DNA of 64,000 nt. Source: Crossiella sp. SN42. Its GTDB lineage: Bacteria; Actinomycetota; Actinomycetes; Mycobacteriales; Pseudonocardiaceae. Location: NCBI RefSeq assembly GCF_023897065.1, contig NZ_JAMHIV010000012.1, forward strand, positions 124,001 to 188,000. Reading direction: 5' to 3'. The notes under the pieces are model-generated. The model was not told the origin of the DNA. It saw only the letters and a program-made list of their open reading frames with translations, and ran no database searches. This document shows, in pieces, positions 56,466-64,000 of this stretch. Positions within the stretch are counted from its first letter, which is position 1. Each line of letters starts with the position of its first letter. The translations under genes were made by a program, and so were the position numbers.

Positions 56466-57444
56466 CCTGAACGGTTCGCCGTTCCCCGCCCCGCAGCACC
56501 GCCAGCTCGGCCACGGTCCCTGGCGCGGTGCGGCGCAGCGCCGCGAGCACGTCCTCGACCACCCGCACCTCGCTCTGCCCCATGCGCACGATCAGATCCC
56601 CCGGACGCACCCCCGCGCCGGCCGCCGGACCGCCCGCCACCACCGCCATGACCAGCGCGCCGGACTCGGCCCGGATACTCAGGCGGTCCCGGATGGCCGG
56701 GGTGAGCGGAGACAGGGACACCCCGAGGTAGGGGTGCTCGGCCGTGCCGTCGGCCAGCAGCTGCTCGGCCACCGAGGCCGCGGTGGCCGCGGGAATGGCG
56801 AAGCCCAGCGACACCGCTCCGGCGCTGGGCGGGATGTAGGCCTCGTTGATCCCGACCACCCGGCCGCCCAGGTCCACCAGCGCGCCACCGGAGTTGCCCG
56901 GCGAGATGGAGGCGTCGGTCTGGATCAGGTCGACCAGCGCGCGGTTCTGCGCCGCCGCCCCGGGGATCTCCCGGTGCAGGCCCGAGACGATCCCGGCGGT
57001 GACGGTGTTGGCGAAGCCCAGCGGACTGCCGATGGCCAGCACCCGGTCCCCCGCCCTGGGCAGCTCGCGGCGGAACTCCGCCACCGGCAGGTTCTTCCGT
57101 TCGGTCCGCACCACCGCGAGATCGGTGATCCGGTCGGTGGCCAGCACGGTGCCGCCGGACTCGCTGCCGTCGGCGTACCGGACGCTGACCTGCCGCTGCT
57201 CCCCCACCACGTGCTGGTTGCTGACCACGACATCGGCGCCGAAGACCACCCCGCTGCCCTGGCTCTCCCCGGCGCGCACGGTGACCACCGACGGTGCCAC
57301 CCGCTCGACCAGGTCGGCGTAGCCGCTGTCCGGGACGGCCGTGCTCGCCGAGGTGGTGGTCACCTGCGGCTGACCGGTCTGCGCGGTGCACCCCGCGGCC
57401 AGCACCGCCACCACGGCCGCCGCGGCAAGTCCCATCCTGCTCAT
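56440..57444 (-). CDS. HtrA-like trypsin-type serine protease, lipoprotein
   Basis: A 334-residue protein with lipobox LAAGC (Cys19), so anchored on the outer face of the membrane. The S1C triad is intact: His78 (VVSNQHVV), Asp108 (ITDLAVV) and Ser185 (SPGNSGGAL). One PDZ domain follows (about 240-330: YLGVSLSPL, AGVRPGDLIVRMG). It probably degrades or refolds misfolded envelope proteins. There is no separate transmembrane anchor, unlike the usual HtrA of actinomycetes. Confidence 0.92.
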   Translation of the reverse strand: MSRMGLAAAAVVAVLAAGCTAQTGQPQVTTTSASTAVPDSGYADLVERVAPSVVTVRAGESQGSGVVFGADVVVSNQHVVGEQRQVSVRYADGSESGGTVLATDRITDLAVVRTERKNLPVAEFRRELPRAGDRVLAIGSPLGFANTVTAGIVSGLHREIPGAAAQNRALVDLIQTDASISPGNSGGALVDLGGRVVGINEAYIPPSAGAVSLGFAIPAATAASVAEQLLADGTAEHPYLGVSLSPLTPAIRDRLSIRAESGALVMAVVAGGPAAGAGVRPGDLIVRMGQSEVRVVEDVLAALRRTAPGTVAELAVLRGGERRTVQVTVGAQPG

Positions 57445-57504
57445 GGCCTCGGAATACCCGGCCCGGCCAGGGCCAAGCCAGCGGCGGGCCGGCTGGGGGC
57501 GGGG

Positions 57505-58254
57505 TCAGCCGAGCAGGCGCGCGGCCGGGTGGCCAGCCAGCCCGTGCAGGGTGAGCGCGAGGCGCACGGCACGGCGAACCAGGCCGGGTGCCGCCGCCGC
57601 GGGGCCGCCGGCCAGGAAGAGCGGGCGGCTGAAGTCCGACAGGTCGGGCTGCTCGTCGAGGATCGGCTCGGGAGCGGGCATCAGCTCCACGTCGACCCTG
57701 GCCAACGACGTGTCCACCAGGCCGCCGCCCGACCAGAGCAGGGCGGCCACCTGGTCGCCGATGCCGTCCGGGTCCTTGGGCAGCACCCGCACCAGTTCCG
57801 GCGCGGCGGTGTCGTCGCGGCGGATGCGGTCCAGCAGGGTGGTGACGATGTTGTTGCCGAGCAACGCGGGATGCCGCTCCCCCAGTTCGCGGACGACCCG
57901 CGCGCAGAACTCCCGCAGCGCCACGTGCAGCACCGTGCGGCGGGCTTCGGCGCTGCCGCCGGTGAACCGGGAACGCAGCACCACGTCGTCGTTCTGGAAG
58001 GCGAACTCGACGAGCCGCCCCACCTCGAAGTCCTCGGCGTAGGAATGCCCCTGGGCCACCGCCAGGTAGAGCCCCCTGGCCACGGCGAGGACCGGCACGA
58101 GCGCCGGGCCGACCCGGAGGTCCTGGCCGTCCACGGTGAAGTCGACCTCGCCGAGGAAGCAGTCCGACCCGAGCACCCATTCGTCCGCCGTGGCGAGGTT
58201 GACGTGCCGCTGGTAGGACTCGTACGACTCGTCGAGCCGGTAGTCCAGCAGCAC
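57505..58254 (-). CDS. Protein of unknown function, 249 residues
   Basis: I do not recognise a family. It is a soluble acidic protein with no signal peptide or membrane span. It begins MLLDYRLDESYESYQRHVNLATADEWV and has a DCFLGEVDFTVDGQDLRVGPALVPVLAVARGL stretch, a predicted beta-rich N-terminal half and a helical C-terminal half. Codon use and GC at third positions match the neighbours, so it is a real gene. It lies downstream of the glycosidase cluster on the same strand, 17 bases after it, and may be transcribed with it. Confidence 0.7.
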   Translation of the reverse strand: MLLDYRLDESYESYQRHVNLATADEWVLGSDCFLGEVDFTVDGQDLRVGPALVPVLAVARGLYLAVAQGHSYAEDFEVGRLVEFAFQNDDVVLRSRFTGGSAEARRTVLHVALREFCARVVRELGERHPALLGNNIVTTLLDRIRRDDTAAPELVRVLPKDPDGIGDQVAALLWSGGGLVDTSLARVDVELMPAPEPILDEQPDLSDFSRPLFLAGGPAAAAPGLVRRAVRLALTLHGLAGHPAARLLG

Positions 58255-58271
58255 GTCAACCTCGCATCACA

Positions 58272-61124
58272 TCAACGGCCGGTGGTCGAGAGTGTAGATG
58301 GGCCGTAGACCTTGAGCTCGGTCAAACCGGTGTGGAAGCCGGTCGCGTGGGTCAGCCGCACCCGCAGGCGGTCGGTGCTGACCGGGGTGAACCGCACCCG
58401 GTTGTAGTTGGCCCTGGGTATCTCCGGTGTCTTCGCCTGCCCGGAGACATCGGCCCAGGCTTGGCCGTTCCAGTACTGCACGGTGTAGGAGGCGGGGGCC
58501 CGGTACTTGTTGCCCGCCCGGTCGTCCCGGAAGTACAGCCGTGCCTCCTGGACGTTCTGGGACCGGCCGAAGTCGAGCTGGTACCAGTCCGTGCCGTTGG
58601 GTGAGCCGGAGCTGCCCCAGATCGGCGCGTTGATCGGGAACCCGTCCACCGCGGCGCCTGCCGAGGTGTCCGCGGCGGTGTGCGAGGCCGAGGCGGTGGC
58701 GCCCTGGGCCAGGTTGGGCCGCGTGGAGGTCAGGTCGACGCCTGCCTTGGCGAACACGTCGACCATGCGCGCGCTGTTCTGCACCACCTCCTGCGCGGCC
58801 TGCAAACCGGCCACCGCCGTGCTGTGCGTGAGGTTTCCGCCAGCGGGCAGCGTCACCGAGCCGGTCGCCGGGTCGTACACCGCGCGGGTGAGCCGGTCCA
58901 CGGTGAAGGCGCGGGTTCCGTTGAGGTAGACCGAATACCCCTGCGGCACCCCGGGGTAGCGGGTGATGCCGTCGGCCGGGTCGTCCCAGACGATGCTCAG
59001 GTCCATGTTGCGGTACCGCAGGTTGTTCACCGCGAAGTGCGACCAGCCGATGCCGATCGGCCACAGCTCGACCTTGGCGTCGGTGCGCGGGCGCAGGCCG
59101 GCCACCTCCTCCACCACGGTCCAGTTGCTGCTGCCCAGGATGTTGTGGTGGATCCAGGAGCGGTAGTCGATCCGCTGGGCGCCCGCGTTCCAGTTGGCCC
59201 AGAACTCGTTCGCGTCCGGCCACTGCGTGTTGCCGCCGACGTACTGCGCCCAGGCGTTCCAGTGCAACAGCTTCTTGTAGTCCTCGGCGGTCATCCACTG
59301 GTTCGGGTAGTTGCGCAGCACCGAGGCGTAGAGCCGGAACTGCACGGTGGAGTTGATGGTGGAGAAGTTGTTCGAGCCGGGGTGCCCGGCGGCCGCGGCC
59401 TCGGCCTTGTCCTTCTGGTTGGCGGTGTAGAACGGGAACACCGGGTACTCGGCCGGACTGGCGAACAGCCGCAGCGCCTGCTTGTACTGATCGGTGCTGG
59501 GCATCATGCCGACCGAGAACGGGTAGTAGTTGTTGATCTCCTTCCACGGCACGTGGGTGTTGGTGGGCACGTGCTTGTGTTCGAGCAGTTGCCGGTCGGG
59601 GTTCCACAGCGTGTTGAGCACACCGGTGCGGATGCGGTCGGCCAGGGCCTGCATCTCGTTGGCCTTGGCGGTGTTGCCGATGAGCGCGTAGGCCCGTTGG
59701 GCGGCAATGGCTCCGCTCCACACGTACGCGGTTTCGGCGCGGTCGAGGCGGCCCGGCCGCCAGTCGAAGGACACCGCGTCCGCGTCGTTGCCGGTGAGCG
59801 CGCCCCAGTCGTACTCGATCACGCCGTTGTTGTTGGTGTCGTAGAAGGACAGCTGTCCCTTGGCATCGCCCTCGGCGTAGCGGGCCAGCAGCCCGGCGAT
59901 GGCCGGTTGGCCGCCGTGCAGCTGGTAGCTGCGCCAGGCCGCCTCGGAGATGTACTGGGTGTAGGAGTTGGACCAGTTCTCCGGGTCACCGGGGTTGTCC
60001 ATGAACCGGCCGCCGCGCGAGGTCTGCCCGGCCGAGAGCCAGGGACCGTAGGAGTAGACCGGGTTGCGCAGGTACTTGAGGTCGTCGATGTGCATCGGCT
60101 GGGTCAGCGCGATCGCGTTGTTGTACCCTGTGACACCCTCGATGGAGACCGGGAACTGGTAGTCCTGGCCGGGGATGTCGACGTCGAGGTGGTTGAACCG
60201 CATCAGCCACCAGCGGTAGTAGACGCTCTTCTTGATCGCCGCGTCTGGCACGTCGATGTACGGGATGTTGTCGGCCCACCAACGGTTGTACTCACGCACG
60301 TGGGTGGCGAAGGCCGTCGCGGGCGAGTGCCCCCGGTAGGCCTGGTACTCGGTGCGGGACTCCGGGATCTCGGTGGCGGGGAACCCCATGACGACCTTGG
60401 TGGTCACCGTCTGGCCCGCGCCGACGGTCACCGACCTGCTCAGGCCGCCGGCGCCGGCCGCGAACCCGTCGCCGGAGAGGCGTGGCTGGATGGTGGTCAG
60501 GTTGTTCTTCACCGGCCTGCTGCCGGTCAGCTCGTCCCCGGCGACCGTGGTCGCGTACGGCGAGGTGGCGCGCAGCTGCAGGGTGGCGGGTGCGCCGCCG
60601 GTGTTGACGATGGCCAGGTTGGTCACCGCCACGTTGTTGTGCGTGATGAACTTGGTCAGCTCCAGCCGGATCGTGCCGCTGGTGAAGACGGCCTTGTAGT
60701 GACTGGGTTTCTGCAGTCTGCTGTTCACCTGCTCGGTGAAGGTGCCAGGGGACACCGCGATCGAGTAGGCGTGCTGGCCGCTGAGGTCGTCCCAGTAGGC
60801 GGCCTTGCCGCCGAAGCCGATGACCGCGGGATCGTGGGTGTACATGAACAGCCCGCGGCCGCGGGTCATCAGCAAGGAGCCTGCCGGGTCGTTGCCGGGG
60901 CGGGCGAGCAGGCGGTCCAGCCAGAAGTCGGTGCCGGAGCTCTCCGCGTCGTAGATCGCCCGCATGGTGCTGCCGGTGTTGTACCCCACCGGTGGCGCCG
61001 GGATCGCGGGTCCGGAGAAGGTCGGATAGCCGATGGTCTGCGCCGCGTGCGCGGGCAGCGCGGTGGTCGGCACGGTCAGCGTCGCCGCGAGCAGCACGGC
61101 GGCGAGTGCGTGGCGGGTGCGCAT
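58272..61124 (-). CDS. Secreted MGH1-like glycoside hydrolase with C-terminal F5/8C (CBM32-like) module
   Basis: About 950 residues from ATG 61124 (ATG 61127 is adjacent; GGGAGG fits the second better). A Sec signal (RHALAAVLLAATLTVPTTALPAHA) is followed by a long (alpha/alpha)6-type catalytic region (VYYRWWLMRFNHLDVDIPGQDYQFPVSIEG, AETAYVWSGAIAAQRAYALIG, WKEINNYYPFSVGM, WIHHNILGSSNWTVVEEVAGL). The last about 140 residues form an F5/8 type C domain (ASASHTAADTSAGAAVDG, WYQLDFGRSQNVQEARLYFRD, RVRLTHATGFHTGLTELKVYG) for sugar binding. It follows a GH43 gene with overlapping stop/start. Confidence 0.83.
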   Translation of the reverse strand: MRTRHALAAVLLAATLTVPTTALPAHAAQTIGYPTFSGPAIPAPPVGYNTGSTMRAIYDAESSGTDFWLDRLLARPGNDPAGSLLMTRGRGLFMYTHDPAVIGFGGKAAYWDDLSGQHAYSIAVSPGTFTEQVNSRLQKPSHYKAVFTSGTIRLELTKFITHNNVAVTNLAIVNTGGAPATLQLRATSPYATTVAGDELTGSRPVKNNLTTIQPRLSGDGFAAGAGGLSRSVTVGAGQTVTTKVVMGFPATEIPESRTEYQAYRGHSPATAFATHVREYNRWWADNIPYIDVPDAAIKKSVYYRWWLMRFNHLDVDIPGQDYQFPVSIEGVTGYNNAIALTQPMHIDDLKYLRNPVYSYGPWLSAGQTSRGGRFMDNPGDPENWSNSYTQYISEAAWRSYQLHGGQPAIAGLLARYAEGDAKGQLSFYDTNNNGVIEYDWGALTGNDADAVSFDWRPGRLDRAETAYVWSGAIAAQRAYALIGNTAKANEMQALADRIRTGVLNTLWNPDRQLLEHKHVPTNTHVPWKEINNYYPFSVGMMPSTDQYKQALRLFASPAEYPVFPFYTANQKDKAEAAAAGHPGSNNFSTINSTVQFRLYASVLRNYPNQWMTAEDYKKLLHWNAWAQYVGGNTQWPDANEFWANWNAGAQRIDYRSWIHHNILGSSNWTVVEEVAGLRPRTDAKVELWPIGIGWSHFAVNNLRYRNMDLSIVWDDPADGITRYPGVPQGYSVYLNGTRAFTVDRLTRAVYDPATGSVTLPAGGNLTHSTAVAGLQAAQEVVQNSARMVDVFAKAGVDLTSTRPNLAQGATASASHTAADTSAGAAVDGFPINAPIWGSSGSPNGTDWYQLDFGRSQNVQEARLYFRDDRAGNKYRAPASYTVQYWNGQAWADVSGQAKTPEIPRANYNRVRFTPVSTDRLRVRLTHATGFHTGLTELKVYGPSTLSTTGR

Positions 61125-62134
61125 CATCCCTCCCGCGAGAGGTGTGGGCCTGCCGGGTTCGGCGGCGGGCCGGTGGTGGTCTGCTGGACCCGCCGCATGG
61201 TGCCGTCGGCGTTGAAGTGCACCAGGTCCACCGCGACCGAGCGCCGGAAGTTGCCGCCGCCGGGTGCGTTGGCGTTGTGGTAGACCATGTACCACTGCCC
61301 CTTGAACTGCACCACGCCCGCGTGGTTGGTGGTCGAGGAGACCTGGTCGAGCACCACGCCGCGGTGGGTCCACGGTCCCATCGGGCTGGTGGCGGTGGCG
61401 TAGCGCTGGCAGGCGTAGTTCGTCGAGCTGACGCAGCCGTTGGTGTCGTTGGCCGCGTAGATCATGTGGTAGAGACCGTTGCGCTTGAACATGAACGGCG
61501 CTTCCCAGAAGTTCGTCAGCCCCTGCGGGGTGACCACCGGGCCGTCGAGCTCGATCATGTTCGGCTTGAGCTTGGCCGCCCTGGGCGCCCAGTAGCTGCC
61601 CCAGTAGAGGTAGGCCTGGCCGTCGTCGTCGGTGAAGACGGTGGGGTCGATGTTGAGCCCGGAGGAGTTGGGGGTGCTGTCACTGACCAGCGGCCCGCCC
61701 TTGGCGTCGGTGAACGGCCCCAGCGGGCTGTCCCCGACCGCGACGCCGATGTTCATCCAGCCGGGACCGTTGCCGTTGACCGAGGTGTACCAGTAGTACT
61801 TGCCGTTGCGGGGTTCCACCTCGCTGGCCCAGGCGTCCGCGCCGGCCCAGCGGAAGGTGCCGATGTTGGCGCGGGCGCCCCGATCGGTCCAGGTGGCCGC
61901 GTCCGTGGAGGACAGCACCCGCCACTCCCGCATGTGGAAGTTGGTCTGGCCGGGCGCGGCCTCGTCCCGGCCCGCGTAGATGTAGAGGGTGTTGCCGACG
62001 ACCAGTGGCGCGGGGTCGGCGGTGTAGACGGAGGTGATGATCGGGTTGGCGGCGTGCGCGGCCGGTGTCGCCACGGTGCTGACGGCGACGGTGACCGCGG
62101 CGCCGAGGATCAGCGCTCGGCGGGTGGCTCGCAT
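61124..62134 (-). CDS. Secreted GH43-type arabinosidase/xylosidase
   Basis: A 336-residue protein with signal (RRALILGAAVTVAVSTVATPAAHA). The five-blade GH43 fold is indicated by VYTADPAPLVVGNTLYIYAG (catalytic base Asp), GLNIDPTVFTDDDGQAYLYWG (pKa-modulating Asp) and LTNFWEAPFMFKRNGLYHMIYA (acid Glu). It should release arabinofuranose or xylose units from plant polysaccharides outside the cell. It lies between a GH127 and an MGH1-like enzyme, overlapping the latter. Confidence 0.9.
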   Translation of the reverse strand: MRATRRALILGAAVTVAVSTVATPAAHAANPIITSVYTADPAPLVVGNTLYIYAGRDEAAPGQTNFHMREWRVLSSTDAATWTDRGARANIGTFRWAGADAWASEVEPRNGKYYWYTSVNGNGPGWMNIGVAVGDSPLGPFTDAKGGPLVSDSTPNSSGLNIDPTVFTDDDGQAYLYWGSYWAPRAAKLKPNMIELDGPVVTPQGLTNFWEAPFMFKRNGLYHMIYAANDTNGCVSSTNYACQRYATATSPMGPWTHRGVVLDQVSSTTNHAGVVQFKGQWYMVYHNANAPGGGNFRRSVAVDLVHFNADGTMRRVQQTTTGPPPNPAGPHLSREG

Positions 62135-62143
62135 GGGTCCTCC

Positions 62144-64000
62144 TCAACGACCGGTGGTGCCTTCGGTGACCTGCCAGTAGACGGTGTAGCGCTGCCCGTG
62201 CAGCTGGTAGAACGGCATCAGCGTCACCGGGCCGGTGCTGGCCGTCGCGGTGTACCGCAGCGGGCCCGAAGCGGGCCTGATCGTGGCCGGCCGGAGCGCG
62301 GGCATCGAGGTCAGGTTCGTGTTGCCGTAGGCGCCTGCCAGCACGATCGGGCCGTGCTTGACCGCCTGCACCGCGCGGTTGTCCGGTGTGGACTCCCGGT
62401 GCAGCGCCATCGGCAGGCTGATCTCCACCACGTCGCCACTGGCCCAGGAGCGGTTGATCCGCGCGTAGGAGCCGGGGGTGACCGGGGTGTGCGGTGCGCC
62501 GTTGACCAGGATCCGCGCGCCCGTCGCCCAGGCGGGCACCCGCACCCGCAGGTCGATCGGCCCGGAGCCGGTGATGGTCAGCCTGCTGCCGGGCGTCTCC
62601 GGGAAGGTGGTGTCCTGCCGCACCGTGATGCCGCGGCCGGGCCAGCGCAGGGTGGCGGCGATGAACAGGTTGACCCACAACGTGGTGCCGGCGTGGGCGT
62701 AGATCTGCCTGGAGTGCCCGGTGTTGGTCTCCATGCCGGTGCCGTGGCAGCAGGTGAAGTTGTGGTAGTCGTTGCTGTAGGTGCGGATGCCGCCGGGCCG
62801 CAGCGGGGTGAAGTAGCTGTGGTGGCCGTGGCTGGAGCCGGGGTCCTGCGCGCCCAGCAGGTGGTTGTACAGCGCCTTCTCGTAGAAGTCGAAGTACCGC
62901 GCCTCGCCCGGCCTGGTGCGGAACAGCTGGGTGGCGAGCTTGAGCATGTTGTAGGAGTTGCAGGACTCGCAGGTGTTGTCGGAGAGTTCGGCGGCGATCC
63001 GGCCGGGCGCCTTGAAGTACTCGCCGTTGGAGTTGCCGCCGATGGCGTAGCTGTGCGCGCCGACCACGATGTCGAAGAAGTTGCTCGCGATGTCGCGGTA
63101 CCGGGTGGTGCCGGTGGCGTGGTACTCGCGGATCGCGCCGATCGCCTTGGGGATCTGGGTGTTGGCGTGGTAGCCGTCGAGCGCGTCACGGTTGACCGCC
63201 AACGGGTCGAAGATCTCGGCGTGGTCGAAGTACTGGGCGCTGGTCAGGTGCGCCTGCGTGCCGGTGAGCTGGTACAGGTTGGCCAGCACCTCGTTCATGC
63301 CGCCGAACTCGGTGCGCAGCATGGCCTGCCGTTGCGGATAGCTGAGCCTGCCGTTGCGCCAGCCCACCCAGGCCGCCTTCCGGGTGAGCACGGTGAGCGC
63401 CTGCGCGTTGCCCGCCAGCACGTGCATGTCGAGCAGGCCTGCCATGATCTTGTGCAGGGTGTAGTAGGGGGCCCAGACCTGTTGCCTGGCCTCGACCCGG
63501 TCGATGAAGCTCTCCGGGAACGCGGACAGGTAACCGGTGTTGAAGCCCGCGGTCGCGGCCCGGTCCTGGCAGATCGCCAGCTGCGCCACCAGGTACTCGC
63601 CCTTGGCCTTGAACGCGGCGTCGCCGGTGCTGGCATAGGCCTGGGCGAGTGCGGTGAGCAGGTGGCCGGTGGAGTGGCCGCGCAGCTCCGTCGCCGGGGA
63701 CTCCCAGCCGCCGCAGGGGGTGGCCGAGCTGGGCAGGCCGACGTTGAGCCGGAAGGTGTGCAGCAGCCGGTCGGGGTCGAGGAACTTCAGGTAGGCGTGC
63801 GTGCGGGCGGTGCTGGCCTGGAACGGGCCGGGCAGCAGGGACACCGCGCCGAGCGGGAAGAGCTCGGCCGAGACACCGATGTCGGGACGGGCCGCGGCCG
63901 CTGCCGGGGTGGCCGGTGCGGGACTGGCCGATGCCGGCGTGGGCAGGGCCGCGGCCGCGGCGGCCAGGACGCCCGCGCGCAGCACCGTGCGCCGGGAGGG
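62144..64000 (-). CDS. Secreted GH127 beta-L-arabinofuranosidase (5' end outside window)
   Basis: Partial gene; the frame is open to the right edge, where residues PSRRTVLRAGVLAAAAAAL show a twin-arginine signal whose start lies beyond 64000. GH127/DUF1680 marks are clear: WESPATELRGHSTGHLL, NTGYLSAFPESFIDRVE, VWAPYYTLHKIMAGLLD, the zinc-site Glu-x-Cys in NTCESCNSYNMLKL and Cys-Cys in FTCCHGTGMETN, the second pair including the catalytic cysteine. It cleaves beta-L-arabinofuranosides such as those on hydroxyproline-rich plant proteins. Nine bases separate it from the GH43 gene. Confidence 0.92.
   Translation of the reverse strand, partial: PSRRTVLRAGVLAAAAAALPTPASASPAPATPAAAAARPDIGVSAELFPLGAVSLLPGPFQASTARTHAYLKFLDPDRLLHTFRLNVGLPSSATPCGGWESPATELRGHSTGHLLTALAQAYASTGDAAFKAKGEYLVAQLAICQDRAATAGFNTGYLSAFPESFIDRVEARQQVWAPYYTLHKIMAGLLDMHVLAGNAQALTVLTRKAAWVGWRNGRLSYPQRQAMLRTEFGGMNEVLANLYQLTGTQAHLTSAQYFDHAEIFDPLAVNRDALDGYHANTQIPKAIGAIREYHATGTTRYRDIASNFFDIVVGAHSYAIGGNSNGEYFKAPGRIAAELSDNTCESCNSYNMLKLATQLFRTRPGEARYFDFYEKALYNHLLGAQDPGSSHGHHSYFTPLRPGGIRTYSNDYHNFTCCHGTGMETNTGHSRQIYAHAGTTLWVNLFIAATLRWPGRGITVRQDTTFPETPGSRLTITGSGPIDLRVRVPAWATGARILVNGAPHTPVTPGSYARINRSWASGDVVEISLPMALHRESTPDNRAVQAVKHGPIVLAGAYGNTNLTSMPALRPATIRPASGPLRYTATASTGPVTLMPFYQLHGQRYTVYWQVTEGTTGR

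Noticed and set aside
56440-57444. HtrA-like protease as the lanthipeptide leader protease
   Set aside because: It is over 30 kb away, next to unrelated genes, and is a general envelope-quality protease type.
1-64000. tRNA, rRNA, CRISPR arrays, intact insertion sequences or phage genes
   Set aside because: None seen on reading both strands; only the IS630 relic at 9082-9308 indicates mobile DNA. Short tRNA genes could be missed by eye, but no cloverleaf arms with a conserved TTCGA-type loop stood out.

Overview
The window is high-GC DNA (roughly 70% or more by eye) with many GTG starts, tight 1-4 base translational overlaps, a WhiB protein, a SARP/AfsR-type regulator, a DinB-like thiol transferase and Mop/Mod genes. 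Together these point to a filamentous actinomycete, most likely Pseudonocardiales. The taxon is inferred, not read from a marker gene. I saw no rRNA, tRNA or CRISPR array.

Region 1 (1-6.8 kb) is the end of a biosynthetic gene cluster cut by the left edge. An acyl-CoA-dehydrogenase-like enzyme, a free-standing peptidyl carrier protein and an adenylation enzyme whose ten specificity residues read DLLYLALVCK form the set that turns proline into pyrrole-2-carboxyl-S-PCP. An ABC exporter pair, a second AMP-forming ligase and a transglutaminase-fold protein with an intact Cys-His-Asp triad follow. The last could be an AdmF-like amide-forming enzyme.

Region 2 (6.8-14.7 kb) is mixed: an MFS exporter preceded by a 20-codon ORF with a strong ribosome site, a hexapeptide-repeat protein without carbonic anhydrase ligands, a frameshifted IS630-type transposase remnant, an MFS-patatin-hydrolase run, and an arsenic island (arsR-acr3-arsC divergent from an ArsI-like lyase).

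Region 3 (14.7-25.6 kb) is the most interesting part: a class I lanthipeptide cluster. A large SARP regulator diverges from a 58-residue FxLD-type precursor (18043-18219), which is followed by a strong hairpin and then lanC, a full-length lanB, an ABC exporter and a luciferase-like flavin/F420 enzyme that may be a dehydroamino-acid reductase. An array of 11-base direct repeats sits between regulator and precursor, as expected for SARP binding.

Region 4 (25.6-36.9 kb) holds an AraC regulator with an SRPBCC protein, a probable light/B12-responsive locus (tspO, SDR, whiB, MerR-B12 regulator) with 11-base direct repeats at two promoters, a secreted GH30-type glycosidase under a LacI-type operator, a secreted tripeptidyl-aminopeptidase-like hydrolase, a DUF5722-type secreted protein, and dfrA-thyA.

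Region 5 (37-45.8 kb) is a catabolic operon (MHS permease, carboxymuconolactone decarboxylase, semialdehyde dehydrogenase, two hydrolases, GntR regulator) with one 15-base operator at two promoters, followed by a molybdate uptake operon (Mop regulator-modABC).

Region 6 (45.8-58.3 kb) contains housekeeping and accessory singletons, several in regulator/target divergent pairs with visible operators (XRE-cupin, WYL/epoxide hydrolase, HxlR/CMD).

Region 7 (58.3-64 kb) is a secreted arabinose-polymer degradation set: an MGH1-like glycosidase with an F5/8C module, a GH43 and a GH127 cut by the right edge.
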